Below the pieces are notes generated by a model that saw nothing but the letters and a program-made list of their open reading frames with translations, did not search any database and was not told the origin of the DNA. A stretch of DNA of 64,000 bases from Areca catechu (taxonomy: Eukaryota; Streptophyta; Magnoliopsida; Arecales; Arecaceae), in the NCBI GenBank assembly GCA_021397845.1, contig CM038052.1:170182182-170246181 (forward strand), written 5' to 3'. The position numbers and the translations under genes are program-made. Each line of letters starts with the position of its first letter. Positions within the stretch are counted from its first letter, which is position 1. This document shows positions 10,750 through 21,939 of the stretch, piece by piece.

Positions 10750-11480
10750 GTGCACTTATCCATCGGTCACCAAGTCTAGCGCACTCAAGCTGGGAGCCTC
10801 AACACCCCGCACTTAAACCGGGAGCCTCAGCGCCCAGCACTTATCCATCGATCCCCAAGTTCGGCGAAGAAAGCCGTGAGCCTCAGTGCCCCGCACTTAT
10901 CCATCGATCCTCAGGTCCGGTGAAGAAAGCCGGGAGCCTCAGCACCCCGCACTCAAGCCGGGAGCCTCAGCACCCCGTACTTATCCTTCAGTCCCTAGGT
11001 CCGGCGAAGAAAGTCGAGAGCCTCAGCACCCCGCACTCAAGATAGGACCTCAGCGCCTTGCACTCATTCGTCAGTCCTCAGGTCCGGCGAAGAAAGCCTA
11101 GAGCCTCAACACCCCACACTCAAGCCAGGAGCCTCAATGCCCGCACTTATTCGTCGATCCCCAGGTCCGACGAAGAAAGCTGGGAGCCTCAGCGCCCCGC
11201 ACTCAAGTCGGGAGCCTCAACGCCCCGCACTTATCCATCAATCCCCAGGTCCGACGAAGAAAGCCGGGAGCCTCAGCGCCCTGCACTTATCCGTCGATCC
11301 CCAAGTCCGGTGAAGAAAGTCGGAAGCCTCAGCGTCCCGCACTTATCTGTCGGTTCTAGGTCCGGCGAAGAAAGCGGGAGCCTCAATACCCCGCACTCAA
11401 GCCGGAAGCCTCAGTGCCCCGCACTTACCCGTCGGACCCCAGGTTCGGCGAAGAAAGCCAAAGGCTCTAAGGCCCCGCCT
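10750..11480 (+). repeat. Tandem repeat region downstream of pol
   Basis: A variable array is built from two related modules. One holds CCGCACTTATCC, TCCGGCGAAGAAAGCC and GGGAGCCTCAGC. The shorter one is CCGCACTCAAGCCGGGAGCC followed by tcag. About a dozen imperfect copies with unit lengths of roughly 30-85 bp are visible. Tandem repeats between integrase and the 3' LTR are common in Tat elements. The 183-codon frame over it is a repeat artefact. Confidence 0.85.
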
Positions 11481-12229
11481 CCATCCGCTGGGACCCAGGT
11501 TTGGCGAAGGGAGGATGAGATGTTTCACAACTCTGCCCTCACTGGAGGCCAATCCTACGGCACTTGCATCTGTCTAGCCGATCCGAGTCTAATCTTCATC
11601 GACTATTGAGCAGCAAGGGCATGGCCGGGCTCTACTGGGCACCGACACCTCCAATGATCCATCCAACTCCCGCGGCATCTAGCCGCTAGACTAGGCGGTG
11701 AGCATACACACGTACAAGAAGAAAAGAAAAGATACAAGCAGAGAAAAGAGAAGTCGGAATTCATAAACAAGAAACTTCGTTGCATTTCTGGAGACATGTT
11801 TACATACAAATGAACTTCCCTATAGGCCAGGAGTTCAACAAAATTTTTCTAGTACAAAAAAAGGAAGAGGGGCTGGTTCAACAAAATTTGGCAGGACCAC
11901 CTTCCCTGGGCGTGGCAGTAGCCTCAGGGAACGGCGAGATCTCCACCACCCTCAGGGAACGGCGAGATCTCCACCACCTCCAAAGCCTCCATGGGAGGGG
12001 CTCGAGGTGCCCCCTCCCTCGGCTCGGTGCTCTGCTAGACCCCGAGGTCATGCCCCCCGGTCACCTCTGCAACCAGCGCTGAGGTACTCAAATCCTCTCC
12101 TCCCGAGAGCGGGCCGAGGGCTCTTCGCGAGGCCTCTATTCTGACTCCTTGCATGGCCGCTTCCCCGGATCCTCCCGGGGCCTTGATGACGATTACCTCT
12201 TGCGGGTCATCTATTTTAGCCGGTCAACA
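11481..12229 (+). other. 3' non-coding region of the Tat-like element
   Basis: No gene is recognisable here. It holds a 28-bp direct duplication (starts 11922 and 11950, with ggaacggcgagatctccac) and an A/G-rich stretch at 11715-11780. Confidence 0.5.
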
Positions 12230-13412
12230 GAGAACTTCATATCTGCACCAACAAAGAAATTTCAATTAGTCACTGGAAATCATAAAAAGAAGCAGATTCC
12301 AAAATCTTACCTAAGGACGGGACCAGGCTAATACTGGCATCGAACAAATTTTTCTCAGAGAGGTCCCGCCCGCGTGGAACCTTCAAGATGATGAGTTGAT
12401 CGTACACCTCCTGATCGGCAGGCCCCACTGTAACATTCTGGTTGGGGGATCGGTCATGGTCGCTCCAAACCTAGTTTATTCCCTCGATGAAGGCAAAAAA
12501 AACCTACTCTTCCATCCCTTGATGGAGATAGACAGGTCAAATTTAAGAGCCCCAGGATGGGGGCTACAAACCACCACCCCTTATCAGTGGGATGGTGTTT
12601 CAAGGTAAAAAGGATTCTAAAGAGGGAGAACCTAGCAACTATCCCATGAAAATGACACAAAACTATGAAAGAAGAAATGGCCCTAAAGGAGTTTGGGATA
12701 AGCTAGACCGAGACTAATCTATGTCCAAGAATGACAAGATAAAGGGATGAAAAGGAAGTTGAAAGCTAGCGAGGAAGAAGTCCTCGTACAAGGTGACCCA
12801 GCCCGGTCCACTTGAGGTGACCCGCTCCCCTGGGTCCAGGACTGAGATCCGGATGGAATCCAGAATCCCGTAAATGCCCCGGAGGTGGAGGGCGTCCATC
12901 ATAGTATCGTCGAGGCAATCCCAGATGGATCGACCGTGTTCAAGCTTGAAGATGGACAGGGAGGCAAGTATAAGGTGTTGGGATCCACCATCTATCGAGG
13001 ACCCCAAAGGACTCTAAATGGAACATCCTCCTCGCTACCCGAGGAAGGAGGCCCCATCCACGACGGCTCCACCATGCTGGGACGGGTAGGGGGATGCCCT
13101 TGGGGATGGCATCCACTTTCAAAGGAACTCATAGGGGAAGGAAGAAGGAAATGAAGGAACAGAACCTAAAAACCAGGGACACTCCCTCAGTGCAAACCGG
13201 AAGGGAAGGAAATGAAGAGGGAAACTAACCTGCAAAGGGCTCTGGGACAAGGGTTCCAGAAATGGGTATGGAGCTCCCTTCTTTTCTTCTCCATTCCTCC
13301 CTCTATGCTTGAAGGTCTTTGAAAAGAAACGAAAGGACGAGCCACTTATTTGAAAAGGATGGCGAAACCACCCTTTCGAACCGAATCGGTCGATTGATGC
13401 GGCCCTTTGCAC
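12230..13412 (-). pseudogene. Remnant of the antisense gene of the Tat-like element
   Basis: Read on the minus strand, this stretch keeps pieces also seen in the antisense genes at 27.4-29.0 kb and 55-58 kb. VTLYEDFFLASFQLPFHPF (about 12780) corresponds to IVLYEDYLKAGLRF and VVLYEEFLHMGLRL there. FTLKHHPTDKGWWFVAP (about 12550) corresponds to FVLKRDFYGYGWWVNGP. This resembles the putative gypsy-type transposon protein family (Transposase_28 type) of plants. Stops and frameshifts are frequent. The match is by eye on short motifs, so the limits are uncertain. Confidence 0.55.
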
Positions 13413-13673
13413 TGCCAGCCAACGGGATTTGGATGCGTGTCAACCCCCCGTAGGCAGAGATGCTTCGATTCACGAAACACTGCATCGGAAGGTGTGGGGA
13501 CATCATTTCAACTCGTCACTCCCGCTGAATGGCGGCCCCTAATTGGCATCTGCACGATCCACGAATCATCAGAAACCGCAATATTTAATGATGCGGGCAT
13601 GACGGCCTCCATGTCAATAGCACCATTACTCCCTTCGCCCTAAATCTAAGAAGTCATGATGCGCTTGGGGCTC

Positions 13674-13689
13674 GAAAGTGGGGGGCATC
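13674..13689 (+). promoter_or_regulatory. Polypurine tract of the Tat-like element
   Basis: GAAAGTGGGGGGCATC lies directly before the LTR start TGATGTGGCAAG. The element at 27390-30435 has the near-identical GAGAGTGGGGGGCAAC in the same place. Confidence 0.8.
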
Positions 13690-13835
13690 TGATGTGGCAA
13701 GCCACTGATGTGGCATCCACATTGGATATAGCAGGGCGGTGAGGTGGCAAAAAGCGCCACCTATCCCATCCAAGGTGAGCTCCCGTCCGAGGTCGAGCTC
13801 CTATCCAAGGTCAAGCTCCCATCCAAGGTGAGCTC

Positions 13836-15165
13836 CGTTGACTCTGGTTTTGATTATGACAAAATACTTAAGTATATTTGAGTACTAATTGTGCATTAAG
13901 TGTGTAAATCAGATATAGGTACTCAAGATTTAATTTTAGAAAAGTTTCAACACTGGTACAGCCAAGTGTCGACTCATGAAATCCTGGTGTCGACTCAAAA
14001 TGTCGACTCATGAACAGTGAAGTGTCGACTCAAAGCCTGAGACCAAACAGGATACAGAACGTGATGATTTCAGGAGTTTGGTCAAGTGTCGACTCACGGA
14101 ACTAAAATGTCGACTCAAGGTATCGACTCACCAGATTAAGTGTCGACTCACCAGTGCAGAGCAGAAGACTTCAGAAAACATTTTTGGTCAAGTATCGACT
14201 CAAGGAAATGAAGTGTCGACTCAAGATGTCAACTCACGAAGGTCAAGTATCGACACTTGCTATAACGGCTAGTTTTTCTAAAGTGCAGAACTTCCCCAAC
14301 TTTGCTCCAACGGCTATAATTTCTCCTCCAACGGTCACAAACGATCAAAAACGTATGGAGAGCTATTTATACATCACTAAGCTCGTGGGAAAGAAGAGAA
14401 TCCATGGTTTAAATGATAAATCCTTTGGTTTACAAGAAAAAATATGTAAAAGATTTTTAAGGATTCAATATTGAGAGTGTTGAGCCTCCAAGGATTTAAA
14501 GTGAAGAGGGAGCTTCCAAGAGTAGTATCTTCAAGCATCCATTGAAGCTTCTATAACATGGAGACAAGCTCAACACAACAATCAAGTGTTTCAAAGACAA
14601 ATCCACTTTTTGTAAGAAAGCTTTTATATTTTCATTATTATTCTTGTACTTATATTGCTTACTAGTTTCAATGGAATTGAAACTGGTATCAAGGTTATTG
14701 GTTAGCTCGGAAAATCATCAAGGTTATTGGTGAGCCCGTAAAACAAACTAGATTCTTAGTTAGCCCGCAAAACTAAGGGGATTTTTGGTTAGCTCGTGAA
14801 AATCAAGGGATTTTTGGTTAGCCCGTGAAAACCAAGGAGTTTTGACTTGTGAGTCCAGGAAAACAAGTTGGATTTGATTAATGAGCCTGGAAAACTAATC
14901 AACTGTAATCTAGTGTGATTATAGTGAATTTCCAAGGAGAACTTGGAGAGTGGATGTAGGTGCCTTGAAGTGCACCGAACTACTATAAATCTTTATGTTT
15001 TTGTGATTGTTTTTATTCTTGCATTTATTTCTTTATTTTCACTGCACTTTATTATCATACTCACAAACACATGTTTTGAATTGGCACATTATTTGAAGTA
15101 TTGCAAAAAAAGTTTTAAAGTCCAATTCACCCCCTTCTTGGATTGCATCATCACCCTGGGCAACA
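13836..15165 (+). mobile_element. Solo LTR of a SIRE-like Ty1/copia element
   Basis: The sequence is bounded by a perfect 5-bp direct repeat (agctc at 13831-13835 and 15166-15170). It matches the LTRs of the copia element at 33299-46361 in layout: TTGACTC start, AAATACTTAAGTATAT, many GTGTCGACTCA motifs, a GGTTAGCCCGTGAAAA array and the GGGCAACA end. No internal sequence remains, which is the product expected of LTR-LTR recombination. It lies inside the LTR of the Tat-like element and is therefore younger than it. Confidence 0.9.
13963..14255 (+). repeat. Interspersed GTGTCGACTCA motif cluster
   Basis: About a dozen copies of GTGTCGACTCA and one-base variants lie within 300 bp in the U3 part of the solo LTR. 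Spacing is irregular, so this is not a simple tandem array. Confidence 0.8.
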
Positions 15166-16332
15166 AGCTCTCGATCGAGGTCGAGCTCCTGTCCGAGGTT
15201 GAGCTCCTGTTCGAAGTGAGCTTCCGTTCGAGGTGAACTCTCGGCCAAGGTCGAGCTTCCGGTTGAGCTCCAGTCCGAGGTGAGCTCCCAGTCAAGGTCG
15301 AGCTCCCGTCCGAGGTGAGCTCCCGGCCGAGATCGAGTTCCTGTCCGAAGGAAGTCCCTGAAGGTGAAGAGACGCATCCCCAACCACGGCTGAGAAGATG
15401 GCAGGAAGTGAGATACAACCCTCGGAGGATAAAGACAAGGAGATCCGGACCGCGGCACAGAGGCGCGACGTCGTCATCCCTACCGGACTGGCCACGACTC
15501 TCTTGGAGGTGGCGCGTGCTCTACTAGGGCTCCAGGCCCTACAGCACGCCACCCGCATGCTCTACATGGCACATGCTATACCGAGGCCCCAGGTCCTGCA
15601 GCACGCTATCCGCACCCTCTGCAAGGCATGTGCTCCATCGGGACTCTAGTTCCCATAACACGCCACCTGCATCTACAAGAAGAGTACCCTGCCAGGGTCC
15701 CAGACCCTACGGCATGCCATCTGTACCCCCGAAAGTGAAAGTGCTCGACCATTGTTCAGGGCCCGGTAGCATGATGCCCGCGCCCTCCGCAGGAGACTGC
15801 TCCACCAAGGGGATAAGCTCTGCAGTGCACCGACTGCACCACTAGTAAGAAGACCTCCCAGAAACTAGTCCGAGGGAGGGCTCTGGCAGACGAGCACCCC
15901 TCCCACAGGGAATACTGAGGAAGAGGCATCCTACCAAGGCTCCACACCCGATCTGGCCGAATGAATTCCTATATAACGGTAAGAGGAACCTCCAGGACAA
16001 AGGGAGGACCAAAGGAGACGGTAAGAGCGAAAGCAAAGGGCTGAATAGTGACCAACCCCCCGAACTCCAGTTTTTCTTTTCCCTTCTATTCTGTATCCCT
16101 CTACGCGGTGGCATCCTAAGCCTCCACCACAGAGAATCTGTTTTCCTTGGTCGCTTTACTGACTTGACCGTCGGAGTGTCCCTGCTGGGATCCCCGACCC
16201 GGATCTCCTCTTTTTTGCAGGATGGACCGATCAACCACGACGGTGTGAGGACAAAGAACCCAACACACTTGGAGAGGCCAACTCATCCAGGCCACGTTAG
16301 AGCTGCAGGCCATGGCAATCTAGGCGACAACA

Positions 16333-17198
16333 GATCCCATGAGCCAACTAGAATAATTAGTGAAGTCATTAGGTTGTGGTAGCCAATATCCCAAGTTTGG
16401 ATCTTGCCTATACCTAGGTGGCTGAATGGAGGGTTAACCCCCTCCCCTTTCTCAAAATTTTTTTTAAAAAAAAGTTTGGCTACACTTTATGGAATAGCAT
16501 TTGGATGATAACATTTTTGTCCATAAAAAAGTAAGTAGGCATAAAAGGTATCACTAAACAAAGGAATAGCTTATAAAAGCTCTCCCTTGGAATCATTCTG
16601 CCTATCATAAGCAAGCAAGTTTAACTAGCATAACCATTCCTTGGTTATGCCTCCTTCTCAAATACTGTTCAATGGGCATAAGGCTTATTCCAAGCCTTAT
16701 GCCTGAACCTAAAACAGGCAAAGAAGGGCACCGTCATAAACTTCGATGCTATCACCATCCCTGAAACAAGATGTCCCACAATTTGTGAACCTTAGCACAA
16801 CTATTCAAACACTAAAATCAAAATGCTGCATATTTGAACCTGCCCACCTGCCCAGTGCTAGTTAGGAAAAAAGCTATCCATAGTGCATGAAACTATAAAG
16901 GTTGCCTAGTGGCACCAAAAATTACATGAAATTAAAAAAATTATATAAAAGGTTGCACTTGCTTATATTATGAGGCCAGGGAGCAAGGAATAAAACAAGA
17001 TAATGAAAGGAAAAAAAAAGGGAAAATGTTCCAAAAATCTGTGGAATATCTATTGAGTGAATGTTTGTTTCAGAAGGTCTTCCACTACCAAGAAACTTTT
17101 GCTATTTTCTAATGCTCAAAAAAAAATTCTGATTTTAGTAACACTATTTATCAATAAACAGATCCTAAATTTCAGAAACAGAATCACTGAAAAGTTAC
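16333..17198. other. Intron DNA after exon 12 of the transaldolase gene
   Basis: This AT-rich stretch contains no recognisable exon. I looked on the minus strand for the C-terminal transaldolase segment and did not find it. A poly-T run is at 16458-16475 and short A-runs follow. Confidence 0.5.
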
Positions 17199-20100
17199 CT
17201 CCTCTTCAGTAAAGTCATACATCTTGGCAGAGCTCGGAGATAACCTCCTGACATAAGAGTACTTCTCCTCAGGATAGGTTACAGACTCTTTCAGAGACTG
17301 TAATATCTTCAAGGGAGCAATTATGTAATCAATCCTACAAACAAGAAAGTTAACATCAGATCAGAATTTGCACTAACAATGAAAGTATGCAACCAACAAA
17401 AGATATGTCAGAGGTCTGCTATTCATACCCAAGGAGGCTAAAGATGTCCTGTTTGTTGCGCACTGCTGCTGCCATCAGCTTTGACTTATGCCCATATTTG
17501 TGAATGTAATTATACGTTTTCTTCACCTGCACTTGGGTAAAAGACACTTTAAAAATCTAATTCATTGGAGAATTCATCAAATAACTTCAGTTCTGGTTCT
17601 TTACACTGATAAAATGATTAAAATCTCTACCATCTGTATGGTGCCTTGTAGAATAACAAGCATAAAATAAAAAGATATTGCTATCAATATTCATTTTACT
17701 AATATGATATGCTAATATCTAACATTATCAAACAAGAAATTAAGCTAAGAATTATATATATGCAAAGCTACTCAGAAGCAAGAACATCATTATGCAGGGC
17801 ATTCCATGAAATTAGCCTCTGTAATTCTGGGTATTTCTTGTATGAAACTTAGCCTATGCAATCAGTTTCTTCAAATAAATCCAAACTCACTAATTATTCA
17901 TAAAATACTATTTCATCAGGACTTTTTTAAAAAATGACAGATTTTACAGATAAGTCGCATAGTAAAAGTGACTATTTTGGAAATTTTAATTTTTTTCTTG
18001 AATATTACATTTTTTGAAAGCATCCATTATTTATATATATCTTTTTGAGCTTTCTTGTGACTGGACAGATTATGGATCTTTGCTTCTATGGAACTCATCC
18101 TGAATTCTAAGCTTCAGTCTATGTTCTGGATGCTCACCATAGCTCCGGATGCGTTATGTCATTACAAATTCAAACATCATGGAAGCATTTAAACCAGTAC
18201 ATGACTGTAAACAGTAACATCATGCAACAACAAACAAAATAATTGAGAAAATATAATCTTATGACAATAACTTACATAATGTGTTGAACTTTAAGGATCA
18301 TACATTGCCATCTGATGAAGCTGCATCCAAAAACAGAGAGCTTCATCAAACTCTTCCCAGTATCATAAACTACTTGTAGTCACAACAAATGCTATCACTC
18401 TCAAATGATTCTTAAGTATGTTGATTCACAGTGTACATGTACTTTCATGTCATGTACTGATCCATGATGCAAGGTGGCGAGCTTCTTCAGACTCCCCACA
18501 CTAAGGTACACAGGTAGGTGTGCTCATACATCTTAGCATCTCTATCCCCCATGTAATACATGAAGCAATTTGGGAGCTAGTTCACCTATTCTCCTCCAAT
18601 CCTTCTCACTAACATACCTACCTTTTTCCCACATCATCATCTTTCTTAGAGCTTCATTCAACAGGTAGGTATGCTTATAAATCTAAGCATCTTTATCCCA
18701 ATACATGAAGCAATTTGGAAGCTAGTTAATCTATTCTCCTCCAATCCTACTCGCTAACATAACTACCTTTTCCCACATTATCATGTTTCTTAGAGCTTCA
18801 TTTCTTTAGAAAAGGAACTAGAGATCCAACAGTTACTGCTCAACTAATGGCCTCTATATCTTTCTTGGAGATACTAATTTGTAAAGAAAAATGGTAAAAC
18901 CATATTTTGCTTGAAATTTGTATAAGCATCACAAACAAACACCCGATCTCCACACTTATGTAGTTGCAATATCTTCCTTAGGACTAAGAGTCAAGATTCT
19001 AGACCAATATGTTGTTTTGATTTTAAAAAAATATTATTATTAGTTTAAAAAGTATTTTAAAGTATGTTGCTTTCAAAAATAAAATTATTATTTTATTAAA
19101 TGTAGCAGGCAATGTCACTTTTTCACTTTTCCCGTATGTAATGAGTTTATCAAGTTCTAGGATACCCAGTGAAAGTTGCTCCTTTTGCATGATGTTTTGG
19201 TAAGCAACCCACCACATATTTGAAATGGATGTTGGAAGAACTTATGTAGATTTTTCTTTTTCTTTTTTTTTTTTTGCAAACATTTTTCTTTCTGGCATTA
19301 TCATGGTGGGACTTGGACTTTTTAAAAGAAATGGCTGTCAGGTTGGGTAGGAAAGAGAGGTTGTCCAAGATGGTGCTCCAATTAAGCCAGAAGGCAAGAA
19401 TCCCATGCCTTCAAGCCTTTAGCAGTGTTTGATTCTGTGAATGTACAATCCACTATAGACTGCATAGTGGTTACCTATTGTAGACCCAAGTATAGCCTGG
19501 TCCAGCATCCATCCCAGCACCGAGCCGGTAGCAGGAGCAATGAGGCTCAGCGGTGTGGACTAAATGTGTGTATGCAGTTCAACATACATCATTAGTCTAT
19601 GCATTAGTCATATCAGCAAAATGTGTGGTATAGCAATGCATCTACGTTGGACCCACTAATCAAAAATTGCATTTACTCCTTTTTTTCAGAACTTATATAA
19701 AGAAATTGTTGTGAAGCTGCAAAAGACCAATATAGCTGGTATTTATGTTTCATGAGTTTCTAATTAATAAGAAAATAAGAATTTTGAAAGGAAAACAGTT
19801 TAAACTGCTAAACTAGAAAAAAGATTTCCAACAAGGTGGTGGGAAAACAAAGTGTGTCCTGCAAAGATTTTCATGCTCTTGTAGAAATGCATCATCAGGT
19901 GGTAAACTGACTTTTACTAGGTTTTGCCATACATGCACATGTTAAACTAACCCAAATAAATACTCATGAAGTGGAAGTGAAAAAATTAGAAGGGAAAGGA
20001 AGAGAATCTAACCAAGGCCAATCCTGGATCTTCTCCATTTTTGCAAGCAGCTTCTATCTCAGGATCACCAGAATGATTGCGAGCCCAATCCTGTAATTTG

Positions 20101-21901
20101 TTTTAGTCATGGCTGTTTATATAAAGAAATTTAAAGTGATGTACTATTTATTTATCACTAAGAGTTACCCTGATGCGGCCAACAAAAATCTGGATAACAG
20201 ATGCACCAGCTTGAGCTGCAGCTGCTGCCTGAGAAAAGCTGTACAAGGGTGATCAAGATCAGAAAGATCTGAAGGGGTCTACCATTTTAAGTCATTCATG
20301 ACAATAGGAATGACAGGGAGAAAATGATTAACACTATCTCCAAATTTGGTTGATTATAAATGTCAAAAGGTCTTACAAGGATACCTAGAAAGTGCTAAGA
20401 TACTAGTTAGTAGGTTTTCATTTAAAAAGTAGGGATGTCAATGGGCCAGCCCAGCCCAAAGACCAGACCAACGAAAACTGGGCTCTGGCTCAGGTTGCCA
20501 GGGTCTGGCCTGAAAATTTATCCTGATTCCTGAGCCAGGTCGGGCTTGGGCCTGGTCCACTACAATGTTCAAAAAGCCAGACCTTGCCCAACCCAGCCCA
20601 TTGACACCCGCTAAAAAGACCAACAAGGAAACTACACAGACGTTCAACATATCCACTACAATGTTCAATAAGCAGGAAATGAAAATATATGTATGCATTT
20701 TGTATGTATGTAGGATGTACATATATGTAAAAGTGTAAAGCAGTTACTGACATCCAGAAAAGTGCTCAAGTTTTGATTATTATAATCTAACATATAACCT
20801 TGAGATAACATCAGTATGAGATATTCTAATGTGGAAATTATCACATAACACAACAAAAATCCCAAGAAAATACCTATAAATGAATGTTAAGTGAGTCTGT
20901 ATTCCTTCAGATTCTAGCAACCTTGAGGCTTCTATCCCCTAAATGTGAAAGGAAGTTGTAATCAGAGAGAGAACAGAATGAAGCCAGACATCAACCAATT
21001 TCTTGCAAAATATTGAGGATGAGTAATGGAATCAACTGTATTTCTTACTTGCCAAGTTGAAGGAATTTTAAAGAGTAAACGCTGTGAAGAGACTTCCACT
21101 TGATTGTATAGCTTCAACAGCTCATGCACCTGCAATGTTTATAAGGAAACAAGTGAGCACATCACAAGGAATATATTTTAGCTGGTTATTAAAATATAAA
21201 GGTACATAAGAAGATATTTCCGTGAATCAGAATATGAAGAAATGGAGATACATAATTAATTTATCAGTATCAAAAAAAGTCATGCTCTGGTGAAGCATGG
21301 GAGCTTATCATTAGAAGATCCCAATTAGACAGTTTACCACTGCCATCCTCCACTAGAAAGTTAGTTGGTAGGCTGAACCACCATTGTGGAGTCATGCCAT
21401 AGACAAAAATAGGAAACATATCAAATTCCATGAAATGCGAACATCACCACTGCTGTTCTACCTCCAAAAGAAAAAACAAAAAGAAGAAAAAATGCATTTT
21501 ATCTTGGATGTAAAGACCTTGGAAGCAAGTTGACCGAATTAAAATTATTCCACTTTTATACAGACTAAGGCTCTGACAAATAATTCATACTCTTAAGTAA
21601 GACTTTCTGATCTCAAAGAAAGGGTATCCCAGACATGATTACAAACTAACTAAAATTAAAATCAGAACCTTAAAGCAAGATAAGTTAGATGGCCACATGA
21701 CAAATTGCAGAGAAAGAAAAAAAATGTAATCCAACTTCAAGATAGTTACAAAAAATACAAAAATAAAGCAGCTAAACTTTCCTTAGACCCACTAAGACTC
21801 CTTAAACCTCCCCGTAGTCATCATAGGATCTAGCAAGAGCACATACATAAATTAAGAATAGAAATGTTCATTTAAGTAATATCAAGGGAGGTCATATGTG
21901 T

Positions 21902-21939
<38 letters not shown>

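Larger units (their letters stand above)
5960..16332 (+). mobile_element. Tat-like Ty3/gypsy element, 3' part (5' end left of window)
   Basis: In order it holds a gag fragment, protease, reverse transcriptase, RNase H, a second RNase H, integrase, a tandem-repeat region, an antisense gene remnant, a purine tract and a 3' LTR. The duplicated RNase H without a chromodomain is typical of the Tat lineage (Retand, Ogre and relatives). The 3' LTR spans 13690-16332, interrupted by a foreign solo LTR. The chromovirus at 1-5959 interrupts its gag. After 16332 comes intron DNA of the transaldolase gene, so the element is inserted in that gene's last visible intron. The 5' LTR and target duplication are outside the window. 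Confidence 0.88.
13690..16332 (+). repeat. 3' LTR of the Tat-like element, split by a solo LTR
   Basis: It starts TGATGTGGCAAG and ends GGCGACAACA. The same two ends, read in reverse complement, bound the solo LTR at 42178-43796. Without the 1330-bp insertion and one copy of its target duplication the LTR is about 1308 bp. It contains repeated GTCCGAGGTGAGCTCC-like units on both sides of the insertion. A block shared with other Tat-type LTRs lies at about 16139-16230. Confidence 0.85.

Noticed and set aside
10750..11480. CRISPR-like alternation of repeats
   Set aside because: The units are variable in length and sequence, have no unique spacers and lie inside a plant retrotransposon.
11058..11609. 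183-codon frame downstream of the Tat-like pol
   Set aside because: It is the translated tandem repeat (EESREPQRPAL-like periods), with no start context or domain.
19440..19640. Possible SINE or tRNA-derived sequence in intron 10
   Set aside because: No A and B box pair with proper spacing and no poly-A tail could be supported.
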